The notes: generated by a model not told the origin, from the letters alone. Positions 36,292 through 45,243 are shown, counted from the stretch's first letter. The stretch is DNA of 64,000 nt from Pseudomonas sp. UBA6562 (GCF_002434265.1 NZ_DJJS01000001.1:62001-126000); one strand, 5' to 3'. Numbers and translations: made by a program.

Positions 36292-37665
36292 TCAAAGGAT
36301 GTTGAACGGTACGGTGGTGACCACGCGGAACTCGTTCAGGCTGCCATCGCCTTGGTTCTTGCTGGCGCGGTGGGTGGTATAGGTGGCGCGGATCGCCGTG
36401 TCCTTCAGCGGGCCGCTCTGGATCGCATAGCTGGTGCCGATGCCGTACTCATAGTGGGTTTCGCCTTGCAACCCGGCCACGTCGTAGCCGGTGCCGCGGT
36501 AATGGGTGCCGTCGATGCCCCAGCCGCGCGCGTTGTACACGTTGAACTTGAGCCCCGGTACGCCGAAGGGCGCCATGTTCAGCACGTACGAGAGCTGCAG
36601 GGATTTCTCGTTGGGCCCGTTGAAGTCCGACAGCAGCGAGTTGGCCAGGAAGATGCCGTTGGTTTCGTGCAGGTAGTCGAAATACTCGTTGCCGTTGACC
36701 TGCTGCCAGGCCACCTGAACGGTATGCGCCTGGTGGGTGAGGGCCAGGGACAGGCTGTAGGTGTCGTTGTCGATTTCGCCGAGTTTGCGCTGGCCGGTGT
36801 CGCGGGTCTTGTAGTAGTTGAGGCCGGTCGACAGGCTCAGCGTGTCGCTGTCGCCCAGTTCGTGCACCGCGCCGAAGTAGTACTGGTTCCAGAAGTCGTC
36901 GACCTTGGACGCGTATAGGCTGGTGGTCAAGCTCGCCAGCGGCTGGTAGTTGAAGCCGAACATGCTCACCCGGTCGGTTTCAACGCCCGTGGCGCCGTAC
37001 TCGCTGCGGAACTTGCTCAGGCTCTGTTCGGTACGCGGCGAGACGCGGTCGAAGGTGCCGGCATCGAAGCTCAGGGTGTCGAACTCGGCGCTGTGCAGGC
37101 TGGCCCCCTGGAAGCTCGACGGCAGGGCGCGGTTGCCGATGTAGGCCATCACCGGCGTATCCACCGTGTGGCGCCCGACGGTCAGGGTGGTATTGGAGAG
37201 GCGCGCCTTGAGGTTGCCCAAGCCCAGCTTGCTCCATTGCGCGATCACGTCGCCGTCGCTGTGGGTCAGGGTGCGGTTGTTGGGGCCGGCCACTTTCTCG
37301 CGGTCTTGCAGCAGGGCCACGGCGTTGTAGCCGGCGGCCTCTACCGCGAAACCCAGCGTGCCCTGGGTGAAGCCCGAGCTGTAGTTGAGGATGGTGCCTT
37401 GCAGCCAGTTTTCCCGGCTGTGGCTGTCGTGGCGCGTGCCATCGGCCTTGTAGTAGCGCCATAGCGGCCCGCGCGCGGCGGTTTCGCGGGCGTACCAGTT
37501 GCGCGTGGTGCCGGACAGGCTTTGCCCTTCGACGAAGCCGGGTGCCTGCTCCTGTGCGGAGGCCGCGCGTTGCAGGGGGATGAACGCCTGGCTGACCGCT
37601 TCGGCCAGGGCCGCTTCGCTGAAGCTGCCCAAGGCTAAAGCCGCGGCAAGGTAGGGTGTTTTCAT
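36292..37665 (-). CDS. opdP: OprD-family outer membrane porin, OpdP-like
   Basis: A substrate-specific outer membrane channel of 457 residues. The signal peptide is MKTPYLAAALALGSFSEAAL, cleaved near ALA. The mature start FVEGQSLSGTTRNWYARET and repeated amphipathic beta strands are typical of the OprD family. The C-terminal strand VVTTVPFNIL ends in a hydrophobic residue. Its place among dppA genes supports dipeptide uptake, as known for P. aeruginosa OpdP/OpdD. The ribosome site is AAAGGAG. A short perfect hairpin, CCCGCG/CGCGGG at 37691-37706, lies in its leader. Confidence 0.92.
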   Translation of the reverse strand: MKTPYLAAALALGSFSEAALAEAVSQAFIPLQRAASAQEQAPGFVEGQSLSGTTRNWYARETAARGPLWRYYKADGTRHDSHSRENWLQGTILNYSSGFTQGTLGFAVEAAGYNAVALLQDREKVAGPNNRTLTHSDGDVIAQWSKLGLGNLKARLSNTTLTVGRHTVDTPVMAYIGNRALPSSFQGASLHSAEFDTLSFDAGTFDRVSPRTEQSLSKFRSEYGATGVETDRVSMFGFNYQPLASLTTSLYASKVDDFWNQYYFGAVHELGDSDTLSLSTGLNYYKTRDTGQRKLGEIDNDTYSLSLALTHQAHTVQVAWQQVNGNEYFDYLHETNGIFLANSLLSDFNGPNEKSLQLSYVLNMAPFGVPGLKFNVYNARGWGIDGTHYRGTGYDVAGLQGETHYEYGIGTSYAIQSGPLKDTAIRATYTTHRASKNQGDGSLNEFRVVTTVPFNIL

Positions 37666-37790
37666 GGTGCATGCTCCTTTCTAGTTATGGCCCGCGTTGG
37701 CGCGGGTGGGGGTGTCGCACAGGGGGTTCACACTGCGTGTCGCTCGGCCAGGCGCAGGGCCACAGGCGAATGCCGGACGCACACGGCCAC

Positions 37791-37811
37791 GGGAGTGCCA
37801 GAAGCGCTCCC
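37791..37811 (-). terminator. Hairpin between dppA paralogue 2 and opdP
   Basis: GGGAGTGC (37791-37798) pairs with GCGCTCCC (37804-37811) through eight pairs including one G-T. It lies 17 bases beyond the stop of the upstream dppA paralogue on the minus strand. Without a T tract it may act as an attenuator or protect the 3' end of the binding-protein message. Confidence 0.45.
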
Positions 37812-37828
37812 GGGCTATACGGATAGGG

Positions 37829-39421
37829 TTATTCGGTGCTGACGCCGGAGAAGGTGTTACGGCCGAACGGGCTGACCTTGAAGCCGCTCACCGTGGCGCG
37901 CAGCGGCTGGCTCACCGTCGAGTGCGCCACCGGAGTGATCGGCACCTGCTGCTTGAGCCGCTGCTGCGCCTGCTGGTAGAGCACGCTGCGCTCGGCCGGG
38001 TCGGTAATGCGCTTGGCTTGGGTCACCAGGGCGTCATAGGGCTGGTCGCACCACCGCGCATAATTGTTGCTGCCGATGGCGGCGCAGCCGAAGAGGGTGC
38101 CGAGCCAGTTGTCAGGATCGCCGTTGTCGCCGGTCCAGCCGACCAAGGCGATGTCGTGTTCGCCCTGCTTGAGGCGCTTCAGGTATTCGCCCCATTCGTA
38201 GCTGACGATGCGCACCTTCAAGCCCAGCTTTTCCCAGTCGGCCTGCAGCATCTGCGCCATGAGCTTGGCGTTGGGGTTGTAGGGGCGCTGCACGGGCATG
38301 GCCCAGAGGGTGATCTCGGTGCCTTGCGCGATCCCGGCCTGCTTGAGCAGCGCCTTGGCCTTTTCTGGGTCGAAGGGGGCGTCCTCGATGCGGGTGTCGT
38401 ACGACCATTGGGTCGGCGGCATGGCGTTGACCGCGATCTGCCCGGCCTCCTGGTACACCGCGTCGATGATCGCGCGCTTGTTCACCGCCATGTCCAGGGC
38501 CTGGCGCACCGCCAACTGGTCGAAGGGCGCGCGGTGGGTGTTGTAGGCGATGTAGCCGAGGTTGAAGCCGGCCTGTTGCAAGACCTCGATGGCCGGGTCG
38601 GCTTTGAGCGCAGGCAGGTCGGCCGGGCGCGGGTTGAGGGTGACCTGGCATTCGTTGCGGCGCAGTTTCTGCACCCGCACCGAGGGGTCGGTATTGATGG
38701 AGAACACCAGGGTGTCGACCTTGACCTCGTCCGGCGCCCAGTAGGCGGGGTTGGCGCGGTAGCGGATCTGCGCGTCCTTCTGGTAGCGCTGGAAGACGAA
38801 CGGCCCGGTGCCGATCGGCTGCTGGTTGATGTCGCTGGGGCGCCCCTCGGCCAGCAGGTGCTCGGCGTATTCGGCGGAGAGGATCGAGGCGAAGGCCATG
38901 GCCAGGTTCTGGACAAATGCGGCGTCGACCTCGGCCAGGTGGAAGGTCACGCTCAACGGGCCGTTCTTTTCTACCTTGAGCAGGTTCTTGTCGAAACCCA
39001 TGCTGACGAAGTAGGGGAATTCGGCGGGGTAGGCCAGGCGAAACGGATGCTGGCGATCGAGCATGCGCTGGAAGGTGAACAGCACGTCGTCGGCGTTGAA
39101 GTCGCGGCTGGGGGTGAAGGCCTTGTTGCTGTGCACCTTGACCCCTTCGCGCAATTGGAAGGTGTAGCGCAGGCCGTCTTCGGACACCTGCCAGGCCGTT
39201 GCCAGGGCAGGGTGCACGGCCGTGCCGCCGCGCTCGAATTCGACCAGGCGGTTGTAGATCGGCGTGCTGGCGTCACTGTCGGTGGCGCTGGTGTACTGCG
39301 CGATGTCGAACCCTGCCGGGCTGGCTTCGGCGCAGAACACCAGGCTCTTGGCCAGGGTGGTGGGGGTGTGACTCAGCAACCCGGCGCCGAGCAGGGCGCA
39401 GAGCAGGAAGGGGATACGCAT
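37829..39421 (-). CDS. dppA: Dipeptide ABC transporter substrate-binding protein (DppA paralogue 2)
   Basis: A 530-residue SBP family 5 protein with a signal peptide (MRIPFLLCALLGAGLLSHTP, ending near LAKS). The mature segment KSLVFCAEASPAGFDIAQYT and VVHPALATAWQVSEDGLRYT-like region identify DppA. It is clearly more similar to paralogue 3 upstream than to paralogue 1, sharing GQIAVNAMPPTQWSYDT and ITLWAMPVQRPYNPNAKLMA almost exactly, which suggests a local duplication. The next gene on the same strand is the porin, 163 bases away. Confidence 0.92.
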   Translation of the reverse strand: MRIPFLLCALLGAGLLSHTPTTLAKSLVFCAEASPAGFDIAQYTSATDSDASTPIYNRLVEFERGGTAVHPALATAWQVSEDGLRYTFQLREGVKVHSNKAFTPSRDFNADDVLFTFQRMLDRQHPFRLAYPAEFPYFVSMGFDKNLLKVEKNGPLSVTFHLAEVDAAFVQNLAMAFASILSAEYAEHLLAEGRPSDINQQPIGTGPFVFQRYQKDAQIRYRANPAYWAPDEVKVDTLVFSINTDPSVRVQKLRRNECQVTLNPRPADLPALKADPAIEVLQQAGFNLGYIAYNTHRAPFDQLAVRQALDMAVNKRAIIDAVYQEAGQIAVNAMPPTQWSYDTRIEDAPFDPEKAKALLKQAGIAQGTEITLWAMPVQRPYNPNAKLMAQMLQADWEKLGLKVRIVSYEWGEYLKRLKQGEHDIALVGWTGDNGDPDNWLGTLFGCAAIGSNNYARWCDQPYDALVTQAKRITDPAERSVLYQQAQQRLKQQVPITPVAHSTVSQPLRATVSGFKVSPFGRNTFSGVSTE

Positions 39422-39484
39422 GGCAACTCCTTGTAGCGGTGCGTGGCCCTTCCTTGGGCATGCGGTTCGACTGGATAGCGCGGG

Positions 39485-41107
39485 TTATTTCACGCTGACG
39501 CCATAGAACGAGTTGAGCGAGAACGGGCTGATCTTGAAGCCCTCGACGTTCCTGCGCATCGGTTGGTACACGGTGGAGTGGGCGATCGGCGTTATCGGCA
39601 CCTGCTCCTTGATGATGCGCTGCGCCTGCCTGTACAGCTCGCTGCGCTGCTCGTGGTCGGTGGTGGCTTTGGCCTGCTTGATCAGGGCGTCATAGGGCTT
39701 GTAGCACCACTTGGAGAAGTTGTTGCCCTCCAGCGCGTCGCAGCCGAACAGGGTGCCGAGCCAGTTGTCCGGGTCGCCGTTGTCGCCGCTCCAGCCGATC
39801 AGCATGGCGCCGTTCTCGCCGCCCTTGGAGCGCTTGATGTACTCGCCCCATTCGTAGCTGACGATCTTGGCCTTGATACCGATCTTGGCCCAGTCGGCCT
39901 GCAGCATCTCGGCCATCAGCTTGGCGTTGGGGTTGTAGGGGCGTTGCACGGGCATGGCCCAAAGGGTGATTTCGGTGCCTTCCTTGATGCCGGCTTCCTT
40001 GAGCAGGGCCTTGGCCTTTTCCGGATCGTAGGGCACGTCCTTGATGCTGGTGTCGTACGACCATTGCGTCGGCGGCATGGCGTTGACCGCCAGTTGCCCG
40101 GCGCCCTGATACACGGACTCGATGATCTGCCCCTTGTTCACCGCCATGTCCAGCGCCTGGCGCACCTTGAGCTGGGCCATGGGGTTGGGCTGGTCGCTGC
40201 CCTTGATCTTGTCCATGACGTTGTAGGCGATGTAGCCCAGGTTGTAGCCGGCCTGCTCGGGCATCTGCAGGTTGGGGTCCTTCTTCAGCTCGGCGATGTC
40301 GGCCGGGCGTGGGAAGAGGGTGACCTGGCATTCGTTCTTGCGCAGCTTCTGCATGCGCACCGAGGGGTCGGTGGTGATGGCGAAGATCAAGTTGTCGATC
40401 TTCACGTCTTCGGGTTTCCAGTAGTCCTTGTTGCCTTTGTAGCGGATCAGGGCGTCTTTCTGGTACTTGCCGAACACGAACGGGCCGGTGCCGATGGGTT
40501 TCTGGTTGATCTCGGCGGGCTTGCCCTTTTTCAGTAGTTGCTCGGCGTATTCGGCCGACTGCACCGAGGCGAAGCTCATGGCCAGGTTCTGGATGAACGC
40601 GGCATCCACCTGGTTGAGGGTGAAGCGCACGGTGTGCGGGTCGATTTTTTCGATGCTGGCGATGTTCTTGTCCATGCCCATGTCGGTGAAGTACGGGAAC
40701 TCGGACGGGTAGGCTTTGCGGAACGGGTGGTTGCGGTCGAGCATGCGGTTGAAGGTGAACAGCACGTCGTCGGCATCGAAGGCGCGGCTGGGCTTGAAGT
40801 AGTCGGTGGTGTGGAACTTGACGTTTTCGCGCAGGTGGAAGGTGTACGCCTTGCCGTCTTCGGACACCTCCCAGCGCTCGGCCAGGCCAGGAATCACCTC
40901 GGTGCCGCCGCGCTCGAACTGGGTCAGGCGGTTGAACAGGGGTTCGGCCGAGGCATCGAAATCCGTGCCGGTGGTGTATTGGCCGGGGTCGAAGCCGGCT
41001 GGGCTGCCTTCGGAGCAGAACACCAGGTTGGACGCGGCGTGGGCGTGCACGCTGCCGAGCAGGAAGCCTGCTCCGATCAGAAGAGGGAGAACCGCGGTTT
41101 TGAGCAT
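39485..41107 (-). CDS. dppA: Dipeptide ABC transporter substrate-binding protein (DppA paralogue 3)
   Basis: The first gene of the dpp locus. From the ATG at 41107 it has 540 residues; an upstream in-frame extension of 47 residues is not credible, and GAGG lies 6 bases before the ATG. The signal peptide is MLKTAVLPLLIGAGFLLGSV, ending at AHA. The mature protein begins ASNLVFCSEGSPAGFDPGQY. It has a 7-residue insertion relative to paralogue 2 around AYNVMDKIKGSDQPNPMAQL. Its long upstream region carries an operator-like palindrome. The promoter here may serve the whole locus. Confidence 0.93.
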   Translation of the reverse strand: MLKTAVLPLLIGAGFLLGSVHAHAASNLVFCSEGSPAGFDPGQYTTGTDFDASAEPLFNRLTQFERGGTEVIPGLAERWEVSEDGKAYTFHLRENVKFHTTDYFKPSRAFDADDVLFTFNRMLDRNHPFRKAYPSEFPYFTDMGMDKNIASIEKIDPHTVRFTLNQVDAAFIQNLAMSFASVQSAEYAEQLLKKGKPAEINQKPIGTGPFVFGKYQKDALIRYKGNKDYWKPEDVKIDNLIFAITTDPSVRMQKLRKNECQVTLFPRPADIAELKKDPNLQMPEQAGYNLGYIAYNVMDKIKGSDQPNPMAQLKVRQALDMAVNKGQIIESVYQGAGQLAVNAMPPTQWSYDTSIKDVPYDPEKAKALLKEAGIKEGTEITLWAMPVQRPYNPNAKLMAEMLQADWAKIGIKAKIVSYEWGEYIKRSKGGENGAMLIGWSGDNGDPDNWLGTLFGCDALEGNNFSKWCYKPYDALIKQAKATTDHEQRSELYRQAQRIIKEQVPITPIAHSTVYQPMRRNVEGFKISPFSLNSFYGVSVK

Positions 41108-41232
41108 GTTGGCCTCATTCTTGTACTTTTTCGAGTGAGATGGCCTCGTGAGCCGACCCAGGGATACTTGTCCAGGGTAGGGGGCATTGCAACGCTCGAA
41201 AGGGGAATGAAGGCGAAAAAGTAGAACGAACG

Positions 41233-41255
41233 TACATCGATGTCGCATCGATGTA
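41233..41255. promoter_or_regulatory. Palindromic operator-like site upstream of the dpp locus
   Basis: TACATCGATG (41233-41242) and CATCGATGTA (41246-41255) form a perfect 10-base inverted repeat around TCG. The half-site TACATCGA recurs on the minus strand at 41345-41352, inside a candidate promoter spacer. This looks like a regulator binding site; the protein is unknown. Confidence 0.55.
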
Positions 41256-41336
41256 AGTTGCTTTTAATTATCGTGATTTGCGGGGGTGTTGAACGCCTGA
41301 TCGGCGGTTTTCGCGATTTTTCAAATAATCAGAAAG

Positions 41337-41365
41337 ATAGTAATTCGATGTAGGAAGTTGCCCAA
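41337..41365 (-). promoter_or_regulatory. Candidate promoter of the dpp locus
   Basis: On the minus strand TTGGGC (41360-41365) is followed after 17 bases by TACTAT (41337-41342). Transcription would start near 41330 and give a leader of about 220 bases. The spacer contains TACATCGA, the same half-site as the downstream palindrome. A second possible -10, GATAAT, lies closer to the gene but has a 15-base spacing to TTCAAC. Confidence 0.4.
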
Positions 41366-41395
41366 AAGCATGAAGGAATACTTACCTTAGAGACT

Positions 41396-41424
41396 GAACC
41401 GAGGCGCCTTGCGCGCCTCGGTTC
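41396..41424 (-). terminator. Hairpin after the SIMPL-domain gene
   Basis: GAACCGAGGCGC (41396-41407) pairs perfectly with GCGCCTCGGTTC (41413-41424), a 12-base-pair stem with a 5-base loop. It lies 7 bases beyond the stop codon of the minus-strand SIMPL gene. No T tract follows on that strand, so termination strength is uncertain, but the stem is very stable. Confidence 0.6.
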
Positions 41425-41431
41425 CCTGCCG

Positions 41432-42157
41432 TCACTGCCCTTGCGGCATCTGAATCTCGATCATGCCGTCGGCATTCATGCTCACTTCGCTGGTGCCCGC
41501 CTCGACGTCCGGCGACGGCGCCGCTTCGTCGGTGCTCATGGCCTTCATCGCCATCGGTGCGCTGCGCAGGTAAGGGCGTGGGTAGCCGCTGCTGTTGAGG
41601 TTGAGGTTGACCACTTTGTAGCCCGAGCCGCCCAGGGCTTCGGTGGCCAGTTGCGCGCGGGCCTTGAAGGCATCGACCGCTTCCTTGAGCAAGGCGTCTT
41701 CGCTGGTCTTGCGTGTGGCCGGGGCGATGGAGAAGTCCATGCCGCCCATCTTCAGGTCTTGCAGCAGCTCGCCGGTGAGCTTGGACAGGGCCGGGAAGTC
41801 GGCGCTTTCCAGGCGCAGTTCGGCGCGCTCGCGCCAGCCGTTGATCTTCTGGCCCTTGTTGTCGTAGACCGGATAGCTGTTGCGGCTGCCCTGGCTGATC
41901 TTCACGTCCTTGACGGTGCGCGCCTGCTGCACGGCCTTGTTCATCACGTCGGTGACCTGCTTGGCGAGCTTGCCGGGGTCGTTGTCCTGGGCTTCGGTGT
42001 AGAGGGTAACGACCATCAGGTCGCGGGCGACTTCCTTGCTCACTTCGGCGCGCAGCGAAACCTGGTTGTAGCGCGGCTCGTCGGCGGCCAGCGCCGACAG
42101 ACTGGCGAGCAGGCCGGAGGCGATGAGCACGGCGGCACTGCGACGGGGAATGGTCAT
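41432..42157 (-). CDS. Periplasmic SIMPL-domain (DUF541) protein
   Basis: A 241-residue secreted protein of the SIMPL/DUF541 family, related to E. coli YggE, which is linked to oxidative stress tolerance. The signal peptide is MTIPRRSAAVLIASGLLASL, ending ALA-AD. The body has RYNQVSLRAEVSKEVARDLM and the conserved ITxG-like segment VKISQGSRNSYPVYDNKGQK. Domain repeats run to about residue 190, then an acidic tail ends in MIEIQMPQGQ. The family is thought to form rings, but the molecular role is unsettled. It is divergent from roxS. Confidence 0.85.
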   Translation of the reverse strand: MTIPRRSAAVLIASGLLASLSALAADEPRYNQVSLRAEVSKEVARDLMVVTLYTEAQDNDPGKLAKQVTDVMNKAVQQARTVKDVKISQGSRNSYPVYDNKGQKINGWRERAELRLESADFPALSKLTGELLQDLKMGGMDFSIAPATRKTSEDALLKEAVDAFKARAQLATEALGGSGYKVVNLNLNSSGYPRPYLRSAPMAMKAMSTDEAAPSPDVEAGTSEVSMNADGMIEIQMPQGQ

Positions 42158-42294
42158 ATGAAGCTCCTTGGCGGTGAAGGCATCTGGGTGCGGGTGGTAC
42201 TGTTTCCCGCATGGCCATCAGACCGGGCGCGGCGAATGCGGTTCAAAGGCGCCCCATCGGGCTTGTGTCAAAGTGTGGCGCTTTGCCGCATCGC

Positions 42295-42323
42295 TTCAGC
42301 GAAGTGGGCCGCTTGGGTATACT
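42295..42323 (+). promoter_or_regulatory. Candidate roxSR promoter
   Basis: TATACT (42318-42323) is a strong -10 box 37 bases before the roxS ATG. A poor -35, TTCAGC (42295-42300), sits at the ideal 17-base distance. AGGAG at 42351-42355 then gives the ribosome site. No direct regulator site was recognised. Confidence 0.5.
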
Positions 42324-42360
42324 TCGTGGGTTTTTTCCGCTTTCACCATCAGGAGAGCGC

Positions 42361-43620
42361 ATGCTCGCCGCCCCACCTCCGTTGTCCGCCACCCGCTTGA
42401 ACCTCTGGCGCCTGACCGTCATCCGCGTGCTGGTGCTCGCCGCCCAGGCAGGCTCGGTGGGCGTCGCCTACTGGACCGAACTGCTGCCGCTGCCCTGGCT
42501 GTCGCTGGTACTGACCCTGGTGCTGTCGTCGATCCTCTGCGCCTTCACCGCCTTGCGCCTGCGCCTGTCGCTGCCGGTCACCGAGCTCGAATACGCGCTG
42601 CAACTGGCCTGCGACCTGCTGATCCACAGCGCGCTGCTGTACTACTCGGGCGGTTCGACCAACCCCTTCGTGTCGTATTACCTGGTGCCGCTGGCCATCG
42701 CCGCGGTGACCTTGCCGTGGATCTATTCGCTGGTGCTCTCGGGCATCGCCCTGGCCGCCTACAGCTTGCTGCTGGTGCAGTTCTACCCGCTGGAAAGCAT
42801 GCCCATGGCGCGCGACACCATGCAGGTCTACGGCATGTGGCTGAGCATCGCCTTGGCGGCGGCGGTGATCACCTTCTTCGCCGCGCGCATGGCCGAGGAG
42901 CTGCGCAACGCCGAGCAACTGCGCGCCGAGCGCCGCGAAGACAGCCTGCGCGACGAACAACTGCTGGCCGTCGCCACCCAGGCCGCCGGCGCCGCGCACG
43001 AGCTGGGCACGCCGCTGGCAACCATGAGCGTGCTGCTCAACGAGATGCGCCAGGACCACACCGACCCGCAGTTGCAGGAAGACCTGATCGTGCTGCAGGA
43101 CCAGGTGCAGTCGTGCAAGCACAGTCTGCAGCAACTGGTGCGCGCGGCCGAGGCCAACCGGCGCATGGCCATCGTCGAGCAGGACGTCACCGCCTGGCTG
43201 GACGAGGCGCTGAACCGCTGGCACCTGATGCGTCCGGAAACCAGCTATCGTTTCCAGCGTCTGCGCGACGGCGAGGTGCCGCAGCTGTCGCCACCACCCG
43301 ATCTGACCCAGGCTCTGCTGAACCTGCTGAACAATGCCGCCGATGCCTGCCCGGACAACCTCGAAGTGCAGCTGGACTGGAACGAGCAGGACATTCTGAT
43401 CAGCATCCGCGATCATGGCCCAGGCGTGCCACCGGCCATCGCCGAAGCCATCGGCAAGCCTTTCATCACCACCAAGGGCAAGGGCTTCGGCCTCGGCCTG
43501 TTCCTGAGCAAGGCCAGCGTGACCCGTGCCGGCGGCTCGGTGAAACTCTACAGCCATGACCAGGGCGGCACCCTGACCGAATTGCGCCTGCCCTACGGCG
43601 CGCCAGGAGAACAACGATGA
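42361..43620 (+). CDS. roxS: Redox-responsive sensor histidine kinase RoxS (RegB/PrrB family)
   Basis: A membrane histidine kinase of the RegB/PrrB/ActS family that senses the respiratory redox state. From the ATG at 42361 it has 419 residues; AGGAG 5 bases upstream decides the start. About six N-terminal helices span residues 20-190. The family's quinone-site motif GGSTNPF is at residues 97-103. The phosphorylated His213 lies in AAGAAHELGTPLATM. Cys252 (VQSCKHSL) is at the place of the redox-active cysteine of RegB. The ATPase domain has NLLNNAADACP and GKGFGLGLFLSKA. It overlaps roxR by 4 bases. Confidence 0.93.
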   Translation: MLAAPPPLSATRLNLWRLTVIRVLVLAAQAGSVGVAYWTELLPLPWLSLVLTLVLSSILCAFTALRLRLSLPVTELEYALQLACDLLIHSALLYYSGGSTNPFVSYYLVPLAIAAVTLPWIYSLVLSGIALAAYSLLLVQFYPLESMPMARDTMQVYGMWLSIALAAAVITFFAARMAEELRNAEQLRAERREDSLRDEQLLAVATQAAGAAHELGTPLATMSVLLNEMRQDHTDPQLQEDLIVLQDQVQSCKHSLQQLVRAAEANRRMAIVEQDVTAWLDEALNRWHLMRPETSYRFQRLRDGEVPQLSPPPDLTQALLNLLNNAADACPDNLEVQLDWNEQDILISIRDHGPGVPPAIAEAIGKPFITTKGKGFGLGLFLSKASVTRAGGSVKLYSHDQGGTLTELRLPYGAPGEQR

Positions 43621-44177
43621 GCGAAGAAATCCAGGTCGAAGGCGAAGAACTGCCCCACCTGCTGCTGGTGGACGACGATGCCACCTTCACCCGTGTGATG
43701 GCCCGCGCCATGGGCCGCCGCGGTTTTCGCGTCAGCACCGCGGCCTCGGCCGAAGAAGGCTACGAGTTGGCCAAGCGCGACCTGCCCGACTACGCCACCC
43801 TCGACCTGAAGATGGAAGGCGACTCGGGCCTGGTGCTGCTGCCCAAGCTGTTGGAGCTGGACCCGGACATGCGCGTGGTGCTGCTGACCGGCTACTCCAG
43901 CATCGCCACGGCCGTGGAAGCCATCAAGCGCGGCGCTTGCAACTACCTGTGCAAACCGGCCGACGCAGACGACGTGCTGGCGGCGCTGCTGTCCGAGCAC
44001 GCCAACCTCGACACCCTGGTGCCGGACAACCCGATGTCGGTCGACCGTTTGCAGTGGGAGCACATCCAGCGCGTGCTGGCCGAGCACGAAGGCAACATTT
44101 CCGCCACCGCCCGCGCCTTGGGCATGCACCGCCGCACCTTGCAGCGCAAGCTGCAGAAGCGCCCCGTACGGCGCTGA
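43617..44177 (+). CDS. roxR: Redox response regulator RoxR (RegA/PrrA family)
   Basis: The cognate DNA-binding regulator of RoxS. The 186 residues contain an N-terminal receiver with Asp19-Asp21, the phosphorylated Asp63 (TLDLKM) and Lys113 (CKPA), then a short linker and a Fis-type helix-turn-helix at 158-183 (GNISATARALGMHRRTLQRK). In Pseudomonas this pair is known to control terminal oxidases and cyanide tolerance. Its ATG overlaps the roxS stop. A strong terminator follows directly. Confidence 0.94.
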   Translation: MSEEIQVEGEELPHLLLVDDDATFTRVMARAMGRRGFRVSTAASAEEGYELAKRDLPDYATLDLKMEGDSGLVLLPKLLELDPDMRVVLLTGYSSIATAVEAIKRGACNYLCKPADADDVLAALLSEHANLDTLVPDNPMSVDRLQWEHIQRVLAEHEGNISATARALGMHRRTLQRKLQKRPVRR

Positions 44178-44193
44178 GCACTGGATGCTTTTC

Positions 44194-44223
44194 AAGGCAG
44201 TTTCGTAGGAAACTGCCTTTTCT
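44194..44223 (+). terminator. Rho-independent terminator after roxR
   Basis: AAGGCAGTTTC (44194-44204) pairs perfectly with GAAACTGCCTT (44209-44219) around GTAG and runs into TTTCTT. It lies 17 bases after the roxR stop codon and isolates the two-component operon from the next gene. Confidence 0.9.
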
Positions 44224-44301
44224 TAGGGGTAAAAAACCTCAATCCCTGAGCACTGGCGTATCATCGACGCCCTGACCGCACCGCCCAGGACACCCCCGTA
44301 C

Positions 44302-45243
44302 ATGCTCGCCCTGCTGATCCAGACCCTGAACGTCACGGCGCCCGTATTCGCCATGCTGTTCCTCGGTGTGCTGCTCAAACGCATCCACGTCATCGACGAC
44401 AACTTCAACCGGGTGGCCTCCAACCTGGTGTTCAACGTCTGCATGCCGGCGTTGCTGTTCCTCGGCATCTACCACGCCGACCTGTCGTCGGCCTTCCGCC
44501 CCGGTCTGATCGGCTTTTTCGTGGTGGCCACGGTGCTGGGTTTCGCCTTGTGCTGGGGGGTGGCGATCTGGCGTTGTCCGCCGCACGAGCGCGGCGTCTA
44601 CACCCAGGGCGCGTTTCGCGGCAACAACGGTGTCATCGGCCTGGCCCTGGCGGCCAGCCTGTACGGCGATGTCGGCGTCTCGCTGGGCGCGGTATTGGCC
44701 GGGGTGGTGATCCTGTTCTACAACAGCCTGTCGGCGGTGGTGCTGGCGGTGTACAGCCCCAGCCTCAAGTCCGACCCCTGGAGCCTGTGCAAGAGCCTGG
44801 CGCGCAACCCGCTGATCCTCAGCGTGGTCATCGCCACGCCCATGGCCTACGCCCAGGTACCGTTGCCCAACTGGCTGCTGACCTCCGGCGACTACCTGGC
44901 GCAGATGAGCCTGCCCCTGGCGCTGATCTGCATCGGCGGCACCCTGTCGCTGGCGGCGCTGCGCGACAGCGGCCGGCTGGCCATGCACGCCAGCCTGATG
45001 AAGATGGTCTGGCTGCCGCTGCTCGGCACCCTGGGCGCCTGGCTGTGCGGCTTCCGCGGCGCCGAGCTGGGCATCCTCTTCCTCTATGTGGCCAGCCCCA
45101 CGGCGGCGGCCAGCTACGTCATGGCCCGCGCGGCCGACGGCAACCACGAGCTGGCGGCTTCGATCATCGTCATCACCACGTTGATGGCGGCGATCACCAC
45201 CAACATCGGCATTTTCGTCTTGCAGTGGGGCGGATGGATCTAG
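44302..45243 (+). CDS. Auxin efflux carrier (AEC) family transporter
   Basis: An integral membrane transporter of 313 residues with about ten hydrophobic segments, split in two halves. It begins LIQTLNVTAPVFAMLFLGVL and has the AEC features NLVFNVCMPALLFLGIY and, in the second half, YLAQMSLPLALICIGGTLSL with AASYVMARAADGNHELAAS near the end. Bacterial AEC proteins export small carboxylates such as malate or malonate, or amino acid derivatives; the substrate here is not evident. The aromatic amino acid permease gene follows after 54 bases. Confidence 0.88.
   Translation: MLALLIQTLNVTAPVFAMLFLGVLLKRIHVIDDNFNRVASNLVFNVCMPALLFLGIYHADLSSAFRPGLIGFFVVATVLGFALCWGVAIWRCPPHERGVYTQGAFRGNNGVIGLALAASLYGDVGVSLGAVLAGVVILFYNSLSAVVLAVYSPSLKSDPWSLCKSLARNPLILSVVIATPMAYAQVPLPNWLLTSGDYLAQMSLPLALICIGGTLSLAALRDSGRLAMHASLMKMVWLPLLGTLGAWLCGFRGAELGILFLYVASPTAAASYVMARAADGNHELAASIIVITTLMAAITTNIGIFVLQWGGWI

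Noticed and set aside
41255..41280. Possible Fur box around AATTATCGTGATTTG upstream of the dpp locus
   Set aside because: Only part of one hexamer fits GATAAT and there is no array of three; the adjacent TACATCGA palindrome is a much stronger symmetric signal.
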